Below, in pieces: positions 33,284 through 40,152 of a DNA stretch of 51,529 nt. Position numbers and translations under genes: made by a program. Origin of the DNA: an uncultured Prevotellaceae bacterium (GTDB lineage Bacteria; Bacteroidota; Bacteroidia; Bacteroidales; Bacteroidaceae). The stretch is taken from assembly GCA_900319385.1 (NCBI GenBank), contig ONOG01000018.1:1-51529 (forward strand), in the 5' to 3' direction. Numbering within the stretch: the first letter of the stretch is position 1; every line of letters starts with the position of its first letter. A model generated the notes under the pieces. That model did no database searches and was not told the origin of the DNA. It saw nothing but the letters and a program-made list of their open reading frames with translations.

Positions 33284-34765
33284 ATGAAAAGGATTTATAG
33301 TATCACTTGTATGGCGGTCTGCATACTTTTCTTTGCTTCTTGCAGCAAGAAAGACTATGCTACAGTCATCCCAGCCGACGCTACTTTTGTGGCTCAGGTC
33401 AACCTCGCCGACTTGGCCGCTGAGGCTGACCTCAAGAATACTCCGGCTATGAATTTACTGAAAGGCTACGTCGGTCTTGTAGCCAGTGGCGACGAACGGG
33501 AAATGGTGCGTGCCGTGCTCGATGACCCTTCGGTGATGGGTATCGACTTCACTGCGCCTGCCTACATTTTTGAGACCATCGACCACTGCTGGGGACTGGT
33601 TCTCCGTGTCAGCGACTCCGGCGACTTGGAAAATGCCTTCAAGGTCTTGGCAAAACAACAGCTGGCCAGCAAACCGACAGAGAAGGAAGACCTGATGTGG
33701 ACGTCGTTGCTGGGCGACATCAACGTGGCGTTCGACGACCATCGCCTGCTCATCCTCGTTGCACAGCAGGACGATGTGACACCAGCAACGCTTCGACGCC
33801 AGATGACAAGCCTGTTCACACAAGAGTACGACCTCAGTTTTCCAGCAAGTGAGAATATGTCTAAGCTCGATGATGCTGAGGGTTCCGTGGCTGTTTATTC
33901 CCGTATGGCTGCCCTGCCGCAGGATATGGCGCAGAGCTTTGCAGGCGTGCTGCCTCAGGGAGTGCGTGCTGCCGATGTCGAGGTTTCGTTGTCAGTATCA
34001 TTCGACGATGGCTGTGCTGTGCTGCGAACGAAGATGTTCAGTCAGAACGAACGTGTGCAGAAGTTATTCGATGAGAGCAACGAACACCAGCATAAGATAC
34101 AGGGCGAGTTTCTCGGTGCTGCTTCCGACAATTTCTTTGCTTGGGTATCGATGGGCTGCGAAGGCAAGTGGCTGCTCCAATTGCTGAAACAGAATGAGGA
34201 TGCCAAGCAGGCGCTGTTTATGCTTGAGCGGGGGATCGACATCGAGCAGATGCTTAGCAGTATCGACGGCGATGTGACGTTGGTACTCCCCGAAGAACCT
34301 GCGGCTGAAGGTCTGACGAAGAGCAACTTCATCGCCCTTGCACAGTTGGACAACAGCGACTTCCTCGACGATGTGAAAAACTGGATACCTACGGCTCACG
34401 AATATGGCATCACGCTGCGTCCGAATGGCGACAAACATTTCGTGATGCAGGCGCAGGACATGCAACTGCAGTGGGGCGTGGAGGATAAAACCCTTTTCTT
34501 CGCTACGCCGCAGGCTTCGTTGCAGAAAGCATTTAGCGGTAAGAGCAAGCTTCTTGCTTCCTATGCCGACGAAATCAAATCCTCACAATTCTTTGCCCTG
34601 TTCAACCTGCAACCCGTGCTGAAATCGCAGCAGATTCCACTGGAAGCCATTGTGCTCAAGTCGGAAAAGTCCGGCGAAGTGGAGTTGCGTTTAGTGGGAA
34701 AGGACAAGAACCGCAGTCTGCTTGCACAGTTTCTTGACATGGTGAGTGGACTGATCAATTTCTGA
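33284..34765 (+). CDS. DUF4836-family lipoprotein
   Basis: 493 aa. The lipobox LFFASC at residues 15-20 marks it as an envelope lipoprotein. The mature start YATVIPADATFVAQVNLADL is the opening of DUF4836 proteins of Bacteroidota. The protein has two similar alpha/beta halves with no catalytic motif. Function unknown. Its gene precedes an ABC ATPase by 14 bp, so it may be a receptor or accessory part for that transporter, which is inference from spacing only. Confidence 0.82.
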   Translation: MKRIYSITCMAVCILFFASCSKKDYATVIPADATFVAQVNLADLAAEADLKNTPAMNLLKGYVGLVASGDEREMVRAVLDDPSVMGIDFTAPAYIFETIDHCWGLVLRVSDSGDLENAFKVLAKQQLASKPTEKEDLMWTSLLGDINVAFDDHRLLILVAQQDDVTPATLRRQMTSLFTQEYDLSFPASENMSKLDDAEGSVAVYSRMAALPQDMAQSFAGVLPQGVRAADVEVSLSVSFDDGCAVLRTKMFSQNERVQKLFDESNEHQHKIQGEFLGAASDNFFAWVSMGCEGKWLLQLLKQNEDAKQALFMLERGIDIEQMLSSIDGDVTLVLPEEPAAEGLTKSNFIALAQLDNSDFLDDVKNWIPTAHEYGITLRPNGDKHFVMQAQDMQLQWGVEDKTLFFATPQASLQKAFSGKSKLLASYADEIKSSQFFALFNLQPVLKSQQIPLEAIVLKSEKSGEVELRLVGKDKNRSLLAQFLDMVSGLINF

Positions 34766-34779
34766 CAAAAACAGATTTC

Positions 34780-35424
34780 ATGAATACTATCACCCTCCGA
34801 AACACCCTTCCAGAAGTGTTTGCACAGCGCACCGACATCCATAGCGATGTATGGCAGCAGGAAGTGGTGTTTGAGAAAGAAAAAACCTATCTCGTCGAAG
34901 CCAACAGCGGCACGGGCAAGTCGTCGCTGTGCAGCTATATCTTCGGCTATCGCCAGGACTATCTGGGCGACATCTTTTTCAACAAGACGAACATACACGA
35001 CCTGAGTGTCAGTCAGTGGGTCGATCAGCGTAAGAACCACCTCGCCCTGCTGTGGCAGGAGTTGCGTCTGTTTCCCGAACTGACGGCGATGGAGAACGTG
35101 CTCATCAAGAACAAACTGACGGGCTACCAGAAGCAGAGCACCATCGACGCATGGTTTGAGCAGTTGGGCATTACCGACAAACGCACTGCCCTCGTCGGAC
35201 GTATGTCGTTCGGACAACAGCAGCGTGTGGCGATGATTCGGACGCTGTGCCAACCATTCGACTTCATCTTTGTGGACGAACCCATCAGCCACCTCGACGA
35301 TTCCAACTCTCGCATCATGGCCGACATGCTCATGGCCGAGGCCCAGCGTCAGGGAGCAGGCGTCGTTGCTACGAGCATCGGCAAGCGCATCGAAGTCAGC
35401 TACGATGTCCATCTTAAACTTTAA
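34780..35424 (+). CDS. ABC transporter ATP-binding protein
   Basis: 214 aa ATPase of the LolD/MacB-like size class. Walker A is EANSGTGKSS, the Q-loop LLWQELRLFPELTAMENV, Walker B FIFVDEP with a D-loop SHLDD. The ABC signature reads MSFGQQQRV instead of LSGGQQQR, so the first conserved positions differ. His in the switch position is not clear: ATSIGKRI follows where TH is usual. Pairs with the permease encoded 153 bp downstream. Confidence 0.88.
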   Translation: MNTITLRNTLPEVFAQRTDIHSDVWQQEVVFEKEKTYLVEANSGTGKSSLCSYIFGYRQDYLGDIFFNKTNIHDLSVSQWVDQRKNHLALLWQELRLFPELTAMENVLIKNKLTGYQKQSTIDAWFEQLGITDKRTALVGRMSFGQQQRVAMIRTLCQPFDFIFVDEPISHLDDSNSRIMADMLMAEAQRQGAGVVATSIGKRIEVSYDVHLKL

Positions 35425-35577
35425 TCTGTTTCATCAAAGGGTAAACACGGATGGGATATTTCATTTTATCAAGGATACCATGGATTTTAATGGATTAATA
35501 TCCGTGCAAAATTCGTGTCAATTCGTTGATAAATAATCCTTTGAATCCGTCAAATCCTTGATTTAATATTCAATCCT
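35425..35577. repeat. Intergenic repeat-like spacer between ATPase and permease genes
   Basis: Contains near-repeated phrases AATATCCGTGCAAAATTCGTGTCAATTCG (split here for reading: ATATCCGTGC, AAATTCGTGTC, AATTCGTTGA) and GAATCCGTCAAATCCTTGA. Such ATCCGTG/AATTCGTG phrases recur between genes in related genomes as far as I remember. No frame, no terminator hairpin, so the operon may continue through it. Confidence 0.4.
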
Positions 35578-36780
35578 ATGAATCTTGTTTGGAAACTTCT
35601 CCGCCAGCACATCAGTGTGCCACAGTTTGCAGGCTTTTTCTTGGCAAACCTCGTCGGCATGGTCATCATTCTGCTCGGCATTCAATTCTATAACGACACC
35701 CAGGCCATCTATCAGAGTGAGGATAGCTTCATGAAAGAAGACTACCTCATCGTCAACAAGAAGATAGGTGCCGTGACCACCATCACCGGCAAGGCCAATA
35801 CTTTTTCGCAAGCCGAGATTGCCGAGGCTGCCGACCAGCCCTTTGTCGAACGCATCGGCACCTTCTCTTCGTCGCTCTTCGACGTTCATGCCAGCTTCGA
35901 CATCCAGGGCTTTGCCCGCTTCTCCACCGATATGTTCTTCGAATCCGTCCCCGATGAATTTGTGGATGTCAAGACCGAGGACTGGCACTACGACGAAGGT
36001 TCGACCGCGCTCCCCATCATCCTGCCCAAGGACTACCTCGACCTCTACAACTTCGGTTATGCCCAGAGTCGCAACATGCCCAAACTATCGGAGGGCATCC
36101 TCGGTGCGATGAAACTCAAAGTGAGTATCAACGGAAACGGCTTCCAAGACACCTACGACGGAGCCATCGTCGGCTTCAGCAGTCGTCTGAACACCATCCT
36201 CGTGCCCCAGGCCTTCATGGACTATGCCAACCAGCGATACGCCAACAACGAAGGGGCGCTGCACACTCGCCTCATCATGCAGGTGAACAACCCAACCGAC
36301 GAACGCATCACCACCTATTTGCAGGACAACAACCTGGAGACAGACCAAGACAAGCTTGATGCTTCGAAAACCACTTATTTGTTGCGCATCATCGTGGCAG
36401 TAGTGATGTCGGTCGGCCTTGTCATCTGTATCCTCGCCATCTACATCCTCATGCTCAGCATCTATCTGCTGGTGGAGAAGAACAGTACGAAGCTCGAAAA
36501 CCTGCTCCTGCTCGGCTACAGCCCAGCCCGCGTGTCGATGCCCTATCAGTTGCTCACGTTGGGACTTAACCTGCTCGTCTTCGTGCTGGCCTTTATCCTG
36601 CTGCTGATTGTGCGTCACATCTATCTCCAGCTCTTTGCCGACTTCTTCCCCGACTTCACCTCGCCATCCATCCTGCCTGCTGTTATAGCCGGTGTGGTGC
36701 TGCTGGTCGTGGTGTCTGTCCTCAACATCATCGCTGTTCGTCGTAAAGTCATGTCAATATGGAATCGCAAAGAATCATAA
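35578..36780 (+). CDS. ABC transporter permease (FtsX/MacB-like)
   Basis: 400 aa. One N-terminal membrane helix (about 18-37, FAGFFLANLVGMVIILLG) is followed by a large extracytoplasmic domain (about 40-265) and three C-terminal helices (about 268-295, 320-345 and 362-385). The cytoplasmic loop KLENLLLLGYSPARV is the FtsX coupling-helix region. This is the mechanotransmission type of ABC permease, which moves lipoproteins or signals rather than small solutes. Its last 22 bp overlap the start of the kinase fusion. Confidence 0.88.
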   Translation: MNLVWKLLRQHISVPQFAGFFLANLVGMVIILLGIQFYNDTQAIYQSEDSFMKEDYLIVNKKIGAVTTITGKANTFSQAEIAEAADQPFVERIGTFSSSLFDVHASFDIQGFARFSTDMFFESVPDEFVDVKTEDWHYDEGSTALPIILPKDYLDLYNFGYAQSRNMPKLSEGILGAMKLKVSINGNGFQDTYDGAIVGFSSRLNTILVPQAFMDYANQRYANNEGALHTRLIMQVNNPTDERITTYLQDNNLETDQDKLDASKTTYLLRIIVAVVMSVGLVICILAIYILMLSIYLLVEKNSTKLENLLLLGYSPARVSMPYQLLTLGLNLLVFVLAFILLLIVRHIYLQLFADFFPDFTSPSILPAVIAGVVLLVVVSVLNIIAVRRKVMSIWNRKES

Positions 36781-39056
36781 ATCTCTACCGCCAGACCTTC
36801 GGCGCAGAACCATCGAATATAGAGAAACTGCCAGCCAGCGGCAGCAATCGGCAATACTTCCGCCTCACAGCCCCTGCGTGTTGCGATTCAGTCGCAACAC
36901 CCTCAACTGGCACAATCATCGGCTGCATTGGGACGAACACCGCTGAGAACGCCTCCTTCTACGCCCTTGCCGAAGCCTTCGCAGCACGCCATCTGCCCGT
37001 TCCTGCCGTCTATGCCATGAGCGACGACCAGACCTGTTACCTTCAGCAAGACCTTGGCAGTACGTCGCTCTTCGACTTCATCCGCAAGGGTAGGGAAGCT
37101 GGTGGACAGTACGACGACATGGAGCGCGCCATGCTTCACACCGTCATGGCCGACCTGCCCAGCTTGCAGATGGAAGCTGCTTCGGAAGCCATCTACCAGC
37201 ACTGCTATCCCCAGCCCTATTTCGACGAACGCACCGTGCGCTTCGACCTCAACTACTTCAAGTACAACTACCTGAAACTGACCGGCATCGACTTCAACGA
37301 AATGGAGCTGGAAGACGAGTTCGACCGTCTGTGTCACGAACTCCTCTCGGTCGACGAACAAGGATTCATGTACCGCGATTTCCAGGCACGCAACGTCATG
37401 CTCTACGAGGGCCGTCCCTACTATATTGACTTTCAGGGAGGTCGTCGCGGCCCCATCTACTACGACGTCGCCTCGTTCCTCTGGCAGGCCTCGGCACGCT
37501 ATCCCGATCAGCTCCGACAAGAACTCATCGACACCTACCTCAGTTCGCTACAGGAGTACGTCAGCATCGACCATGAGACCTTCATGCAGCGTCTCCACCT
37601 TTTCGTCCTTTTCCGCACCTTGCAAGTGCTCGGCGCCTATGGCTTCCGTGGCCTTTGGGAACGCAAGCCCCATTTCCTGCAGAGCATACCCGCCGCGTTG
37701 GAAAACCTGACAGCCATCCTCGCTTCCCTGTCCGCAGAACCATTCCCCTACCTCTCACATTTGGCAACAAAGCTCTCCAGACCCCTCCCCAGCCCTCTGA
37801 AGGGGTCTGGAGGTCCGCTGGGGTTCGCCCCCCTCACCGTCCGCATCTTCTCCTTCAGCTACAAGTCGCCTTTAGGCATACCGAAGGACGAAAGCGGAAA
37901 CGGTGGCGGCTACGTGTTCGACTGCCGTTCGACCAACAACCCTGGCCGCTACGCCGAATACAAGCAGCTGACAGGGCTCGACCAAGCCGTTATCGACTTT
38001 CTGGAACGCGATGGCGAAATCCTCACCTTCCTCGAAAGTGTATATAAGTTGGCCGACTTCCACGTGCAACGCTACCTCGACCGCGGCTTCACCTCCCTCA
38101 TGTTTTCCTTTGGCTGCACGGGCGGACAGCACCGTAGCGTCTATAGTGCCCAGCATCTGGCTGAGCACCTCCACCGAAAGTTCGGCATCCACGTCGTCGT
38201 ATGCCATCGCGAACAAGGAAAAACTTTTGAGCTTCCCCGAACCCCGGACCCTACCCCGGACCCTCACCAAGGGGTGGGGTCTGCTCCCCAAGCCTTTATA
38301 CTCGCAGCCGGTCTCGGCACCCGACTCCGTCCCCTCACCGATACCATGCCCAAGGCACTGGTGCCCGTATGCGGCAAACCCCTGCTTCAGCACCAGATAG
38401 AGCGTCTTGCAGCAGCAGGCTTCACCCGCATCGTCATCAACATTCACCATTTCGGCGAGCAAATCATCGACTTCGTAGAGCAGTATAGATTGCAAAATAC
38501 ACAGTTCAAAGACTTGGAATTGTTGATCAGCGACGAGCGTCAGCAGCTCCTCGACACTGGCGGAGCCATCCGCCATGCTGCCCCTCTCTTCGACCCCACG
38601 AAGCCAGTCCTCGTCCACAACGTCGATATTCTCCACAACGCCGACCTGCGCCAACTCTACGCTCAGTGCGAGGGTGGGGCAGAGGCAAGCCTACTTGTCA
38701 GCCAGCGTGACACCTCCCGCTACCTCATCTTCGACAACGAGAAGCGACTTATTGGCTGGAAAAACATCAAGACGGGAGAAGTGAAACCCCAAGGATTAAC
38801 TCCCCCTCTTCCGGAGGAGGCAGTGGGGGGGGGCTATTTAGCCTTTTCCGGCATCCATGTCCTTTCTCCTTCGCTCATCGCCACCATGCAGTCATGGCCC
38901 GAGCATTTTTCCATCATCGATTTCTATCTCGACGCCTGTCAGCGCAGTGCGATTCGTGGCATCGAAATCCCCGACTTCCGCATGGTCGATGTCGGCAAAC
39001 TCGATACGCTCGCCACCGCCGAAGCATTCGTACAGAGCACCCATCCGACTATTTAA
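36759..39056 (+). CDS. Three-domain fusion: AmgK-like kinase, RapZ C-terminal-like domain, MurU-like nucleotidyltransferase
   Basis: 765 aa. Residues 1-340 are an aminoglycoside-phosphotransferase-fold sugar kinase of the AmgK type (catalytic Asp207 and Asn212 in YRDFQARN, Asp224 in YIDFQGG). Residues about 361-490 resemble the RapZ C-terminal domain (NPGRYAEYKQLTG, FGCTGGQHRSVY). Residues 512-765 are a sugar-1-phosphate nucleotidyltransferase (LAAGLGTRLRPLTDTMPKAL, then VHNVDILHN). AmgK plus MurU convert MurNAc to UDP-MurNAc in cell-wall recycling, so one chain could do both steps; the substrate is inferred. Three in-frame GC-rich repeat inserts lie at 340-359, 493-511 and 680-692, that is, both domain joins and one loop. 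The ATG at 36759 is inside the permease gene. Confidence 0.85.
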   Translation: MESQRIINLYRQTFGAEPSNIEKLPASGSNRQYFRLTAPACCDSVATPSTGTIIGCIGTNTAENASFYALAEAFAARHLPVPAVYAMSDDQTCYLQQDLGSTSLFDFIRKGREAGGQYDDMERAMLHTVMADLPSLQMEAASEAIYQHCYPQPYFDERTVRFDLNYFKYNYLKLTGIDFNEMELEDEFDRLCHELLSVDEQGFMYRDFQARNVMLYEGRPYYIDFQGGRRGPIYYDVASFLWQASARYPDQLRQELIDTYLSSLQEYVSIDHETFMQRLHLFVLFRTLQVLGAYGFRGLWERKPHFLQSIPAALENLTAILASLSAEPFPYLSHLATKLSRPLPSPLKGSGGPLGFAPLTVRIFSFSYKSPLGIPKDESGNGGGYVFDCRSTNNPGRYAEYKQLTGLDQAVIDFLERDGEILTFLESVYKLADFHVQRYLDRGFTSLMFSFGCTGGQHRSVYSAQHLAEHLHRKFGIHVVVCHREQGKTFELPRTPDPTPDPHQGVGSAPQAFILAAGLGTRLRPLTDTMPKALVPVCGKPLLQHQIERLAAAGFTRIVINIHHFGEQIIDFVEQYRLQNTQFKDLELLISDERQQLLDTGGAIRHAAPLFDPTKPVLVHNVDILHNADLRQLYAQCEGGAEASLLVSQRDTSRYLIFDNEKRLIGWKNIKTGEVKPQGLTPPLPEEAVGGGYLAFSGIHVLSPSLIATMQSWPEHFSIIDFYLDACQRSAIRGIEIPDFRMVDVGKLDTLATAEAFVQSTHPTI
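37777..37835 (+). repeat. GC-rich palindromic repeat inside the fusion gene, copy 1
   Basis: Perfect 10-bp arms CCAGACCCCT (37777-37786) and AGGGGTCTGG (37801-37810) around CCCCAGCCCTCTGA, then a GGTCCGCTGGGG stretch. Translated as SRPLPSPLKGSGG at the join between the kinase and the RapZ-like domain. Confidence 0.7.
38234..38289 (+). repeat. GC-rich palindromic repeat inside the fusion gene, copy 2
   Basis: Reads CCCCGAACCCCGGACCC, TACCCCGGACCC, TCACCAAGGGGTGGGG. It is translated as PRTPDPTPDPHQGVGSAP and lies exactly where a stop codon and a MurU start would be if the two parts were separate genes. Confidence 0.65.
38797..38833 (-). repeat. GC-rich palindromic repeat inside the fusion gene, copy 3 (inverted)
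   Basis: TAACTCCCCCTCTTCCGGAG then GAGGCAGTGGGGGGGGGC, in the opposite orientation to copies 1 and 2 and similar to the intergenic copy at 41615-41646 (both begin AACTCCCC). Translated as LTPPLPEEAVGGGY between two strands of the nucleotidyltransferase domain. Confidence 0.65.
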
Positions 39057-39076
39057 CATTTGCGTCGTTATTTGCG

Positions 39077-39110
39077 GAGTTAGTTGCGATTTCGTCAACT
39101 AACTCTTTTT
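39077..39110 (+). terminator. Intrinsic terminator of the map-to-fusion unit
   Basis: Perfect 10-bp stem GAGTTAGTTG (39077-39086) and CAACTAACTC (39096-39105), 9-nt loop, then TTTTT. It lies 20 nt after the fusion-gene stop. Confidence 0.9.
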
Positions 39111-39247
39111 GTGTATAGTCGCTGAGAATCGCGCAGAAATCATCGACCCGCCGCTCGGCCACAAATTTCGCAAGCACGAAGGTTGAAGGAAAATTGAAAA
39201 TTAAACATTTCAAGTTTCGCAAGTTGTGATTTCGTGTATATCAAAAC

Positions 39248-39403
39248 TTTATACCATGAATTGCATGAAAATGAATCATAGTTCTCATTTTAACTTTCAA
39301 CTTTTAACTTAGCTATGGTTGCAACTATAAATGGTGGATGCTCCGCATCTATACTTCTCCAGCAGACAATAAAGCCGTAAGGCTTCACTATTCATGGTAT
39401 AAA
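39248..39403. mobile_element. Possible MITE-like element with 14-bp terminal inverted repeats
   Basis: 39248-39261 (TTTATACCATGAAT) is the exact reverse complement of 39390-39403, giving a 156-bp unit with perfect terminal inverted repeats. The interior holds a small palindrome (AAGCCGTAAGGCTT near 39372) and an AT-rich repeat tract. No transposase frame is inside. Flanking target duplications are not obvious, so it could also be a long hairpin RNA element. Confidence 0.45.
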
Positions 39404-39508
39404 AAACTACTTCCGAAAGTTAAATTAAAAATGAAAAATTGACCTGCCGGCTGACTGTATATTCCCTCTCCCGCACACGATTTTCATTTGTCCGCCGACT
39501 GACTGCCT

Positions 39509-39640
39509 GCAGACGGCGCACTCGTTGTCGTCAGAGTGCACACGGAAATATGCCCAGACGGCGCTTTGACGACGCCCAGACTGCACTCTGACGACGCTCA
39601 GACGGCGCTTTGAATCTCACTCGGACGGCGGACGAATGGC
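39509..39640. repeat. GC-rich 22-bp degenerate tandem repeat
   Basis: Units at 39555-39576 (CAGACGGCGCTTTGACGACG, CC), 39577-39598 (CAGACTGCACTCTGACGACG, CT) and 39599 onward (CAGACGGCGCTTTGA). An earlier related block starts at 39512, and its GTCGTCAGAGTGCA (39527-39540) is the reverse complement of 39582-39595, allowing a hairpin. GC content is far above the AT-rich flanks. Confidence 0.65.
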
Positions 39641-39867
39641 CTGGCTGTCGGTGCTCTACCGATGCTCCGTCGGCGGACAGCCGACGATGGCGCTTCGTCT
39701 GTGTTTCGTTCATTTTCGTGTTTTTTTTCTTTTTTCGTGGTCAAAATATCAAAAAAATCGCCATTCCCCTTCTCTTTCACTCCAAATTTCCGACAGAAAT
39801 TGTGCCCTCAAACTGTTAAAATACTTGTTTTGTTTAACACTTAAACTTCTTCGTATTTAACAGAAGC

Positions 39868-39951
39868 TTCACAGGCAGAGTGCGCCTCAACGCCATGCCC
39901 ACCCAGCGCGGCATCTATATCGTAGGTGGCAAAAAGGTATTTGTCAAGTAA
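39868..39951 (+). pseudogene. Orphan 3' end of a secreted-protein gene
   Basis: In-frame reading FTGRVRLNAMPTQRGIYIVG then GKKVFVK and a TAA at 39949-39951. This matches the C-terminal tail of the secreted protein at 18217-19605 (PTKGLYVVGGKKVW) and is the usual end of Prevotella secreted proteins. The frame is closed by stops upstream in the AT-rich stretch, so only the tail remains. A good terminator follows at 40000, as expected for a real gene end. Confidence 0.7.
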
Positions 39952-39999
39952 GTAAACACGCTGAAGCGACAGGTGTTACCTCCTGTCGGCTAAGACAAG

Positions 40000-40032
40000 A
40001 GCGCCGTGGTCTCACCGCCACGGTGCTTTTTT
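40000..40032 (+). terminator. Intrinsic terminator after the orphan gene end
   Basis: AGCGCCGTGG (40000-40009) pairs with CCACGGTGCT (40018-40027, one G-U), 8-nt loop, then a T-run to 40032. Confidence 0.85.
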
Positions 40033-40074
40033 GTTAAATATTATAAAGTTTTTTGTCATGTGGCCGCTTATTCG

Positions 40075-40082
40075 TAACTTTG
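40075..40082 (+). promoter_or_regulatory. Promoter -7 box of the PPIase-surA-OstA operon
   Basis: TAACTTTG within TTCGTAACTTTGC, with TTTTG at 40051-40055 exactly 19 bp upstream: a full Bacteroidota -33/-7 promoter. The leader to the ATG at 40153 is about 65 nt. Confidence 0.8.
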
Positions 40083-40152
40083 CGCGATAATAGGTGCGTG
40101 CGAACGCTGCCGAAAACTCATTGCAGCAACGAATAACCAAAACTATAACAAG

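Larger units (their letters stand above)
39111..40074. other. Repeat-rich noncoding region
   Basis: About 960 bp without an intact gene between the fusion-gene terminator and the first PPIase promoter. It holds a possible MITE-like element (39248-39403), a GC-rich 22-bp tandem repeat (39509-39640), an AT-rich stretch (39720-39860), an orphan secreted-protein 3' end (39868-39951) and two hairpins (39967-39988 and 40000-40032). The open frames across it are short and overlap on both strands. Confidence 0.7.

Noticed and set aside
39531..39860. Short frames across the GC-rich tandem repeat
   Set aside because: Frames exist on both strands only because the repeat lacks stops; Arg/Ser-rich translations without start signals.
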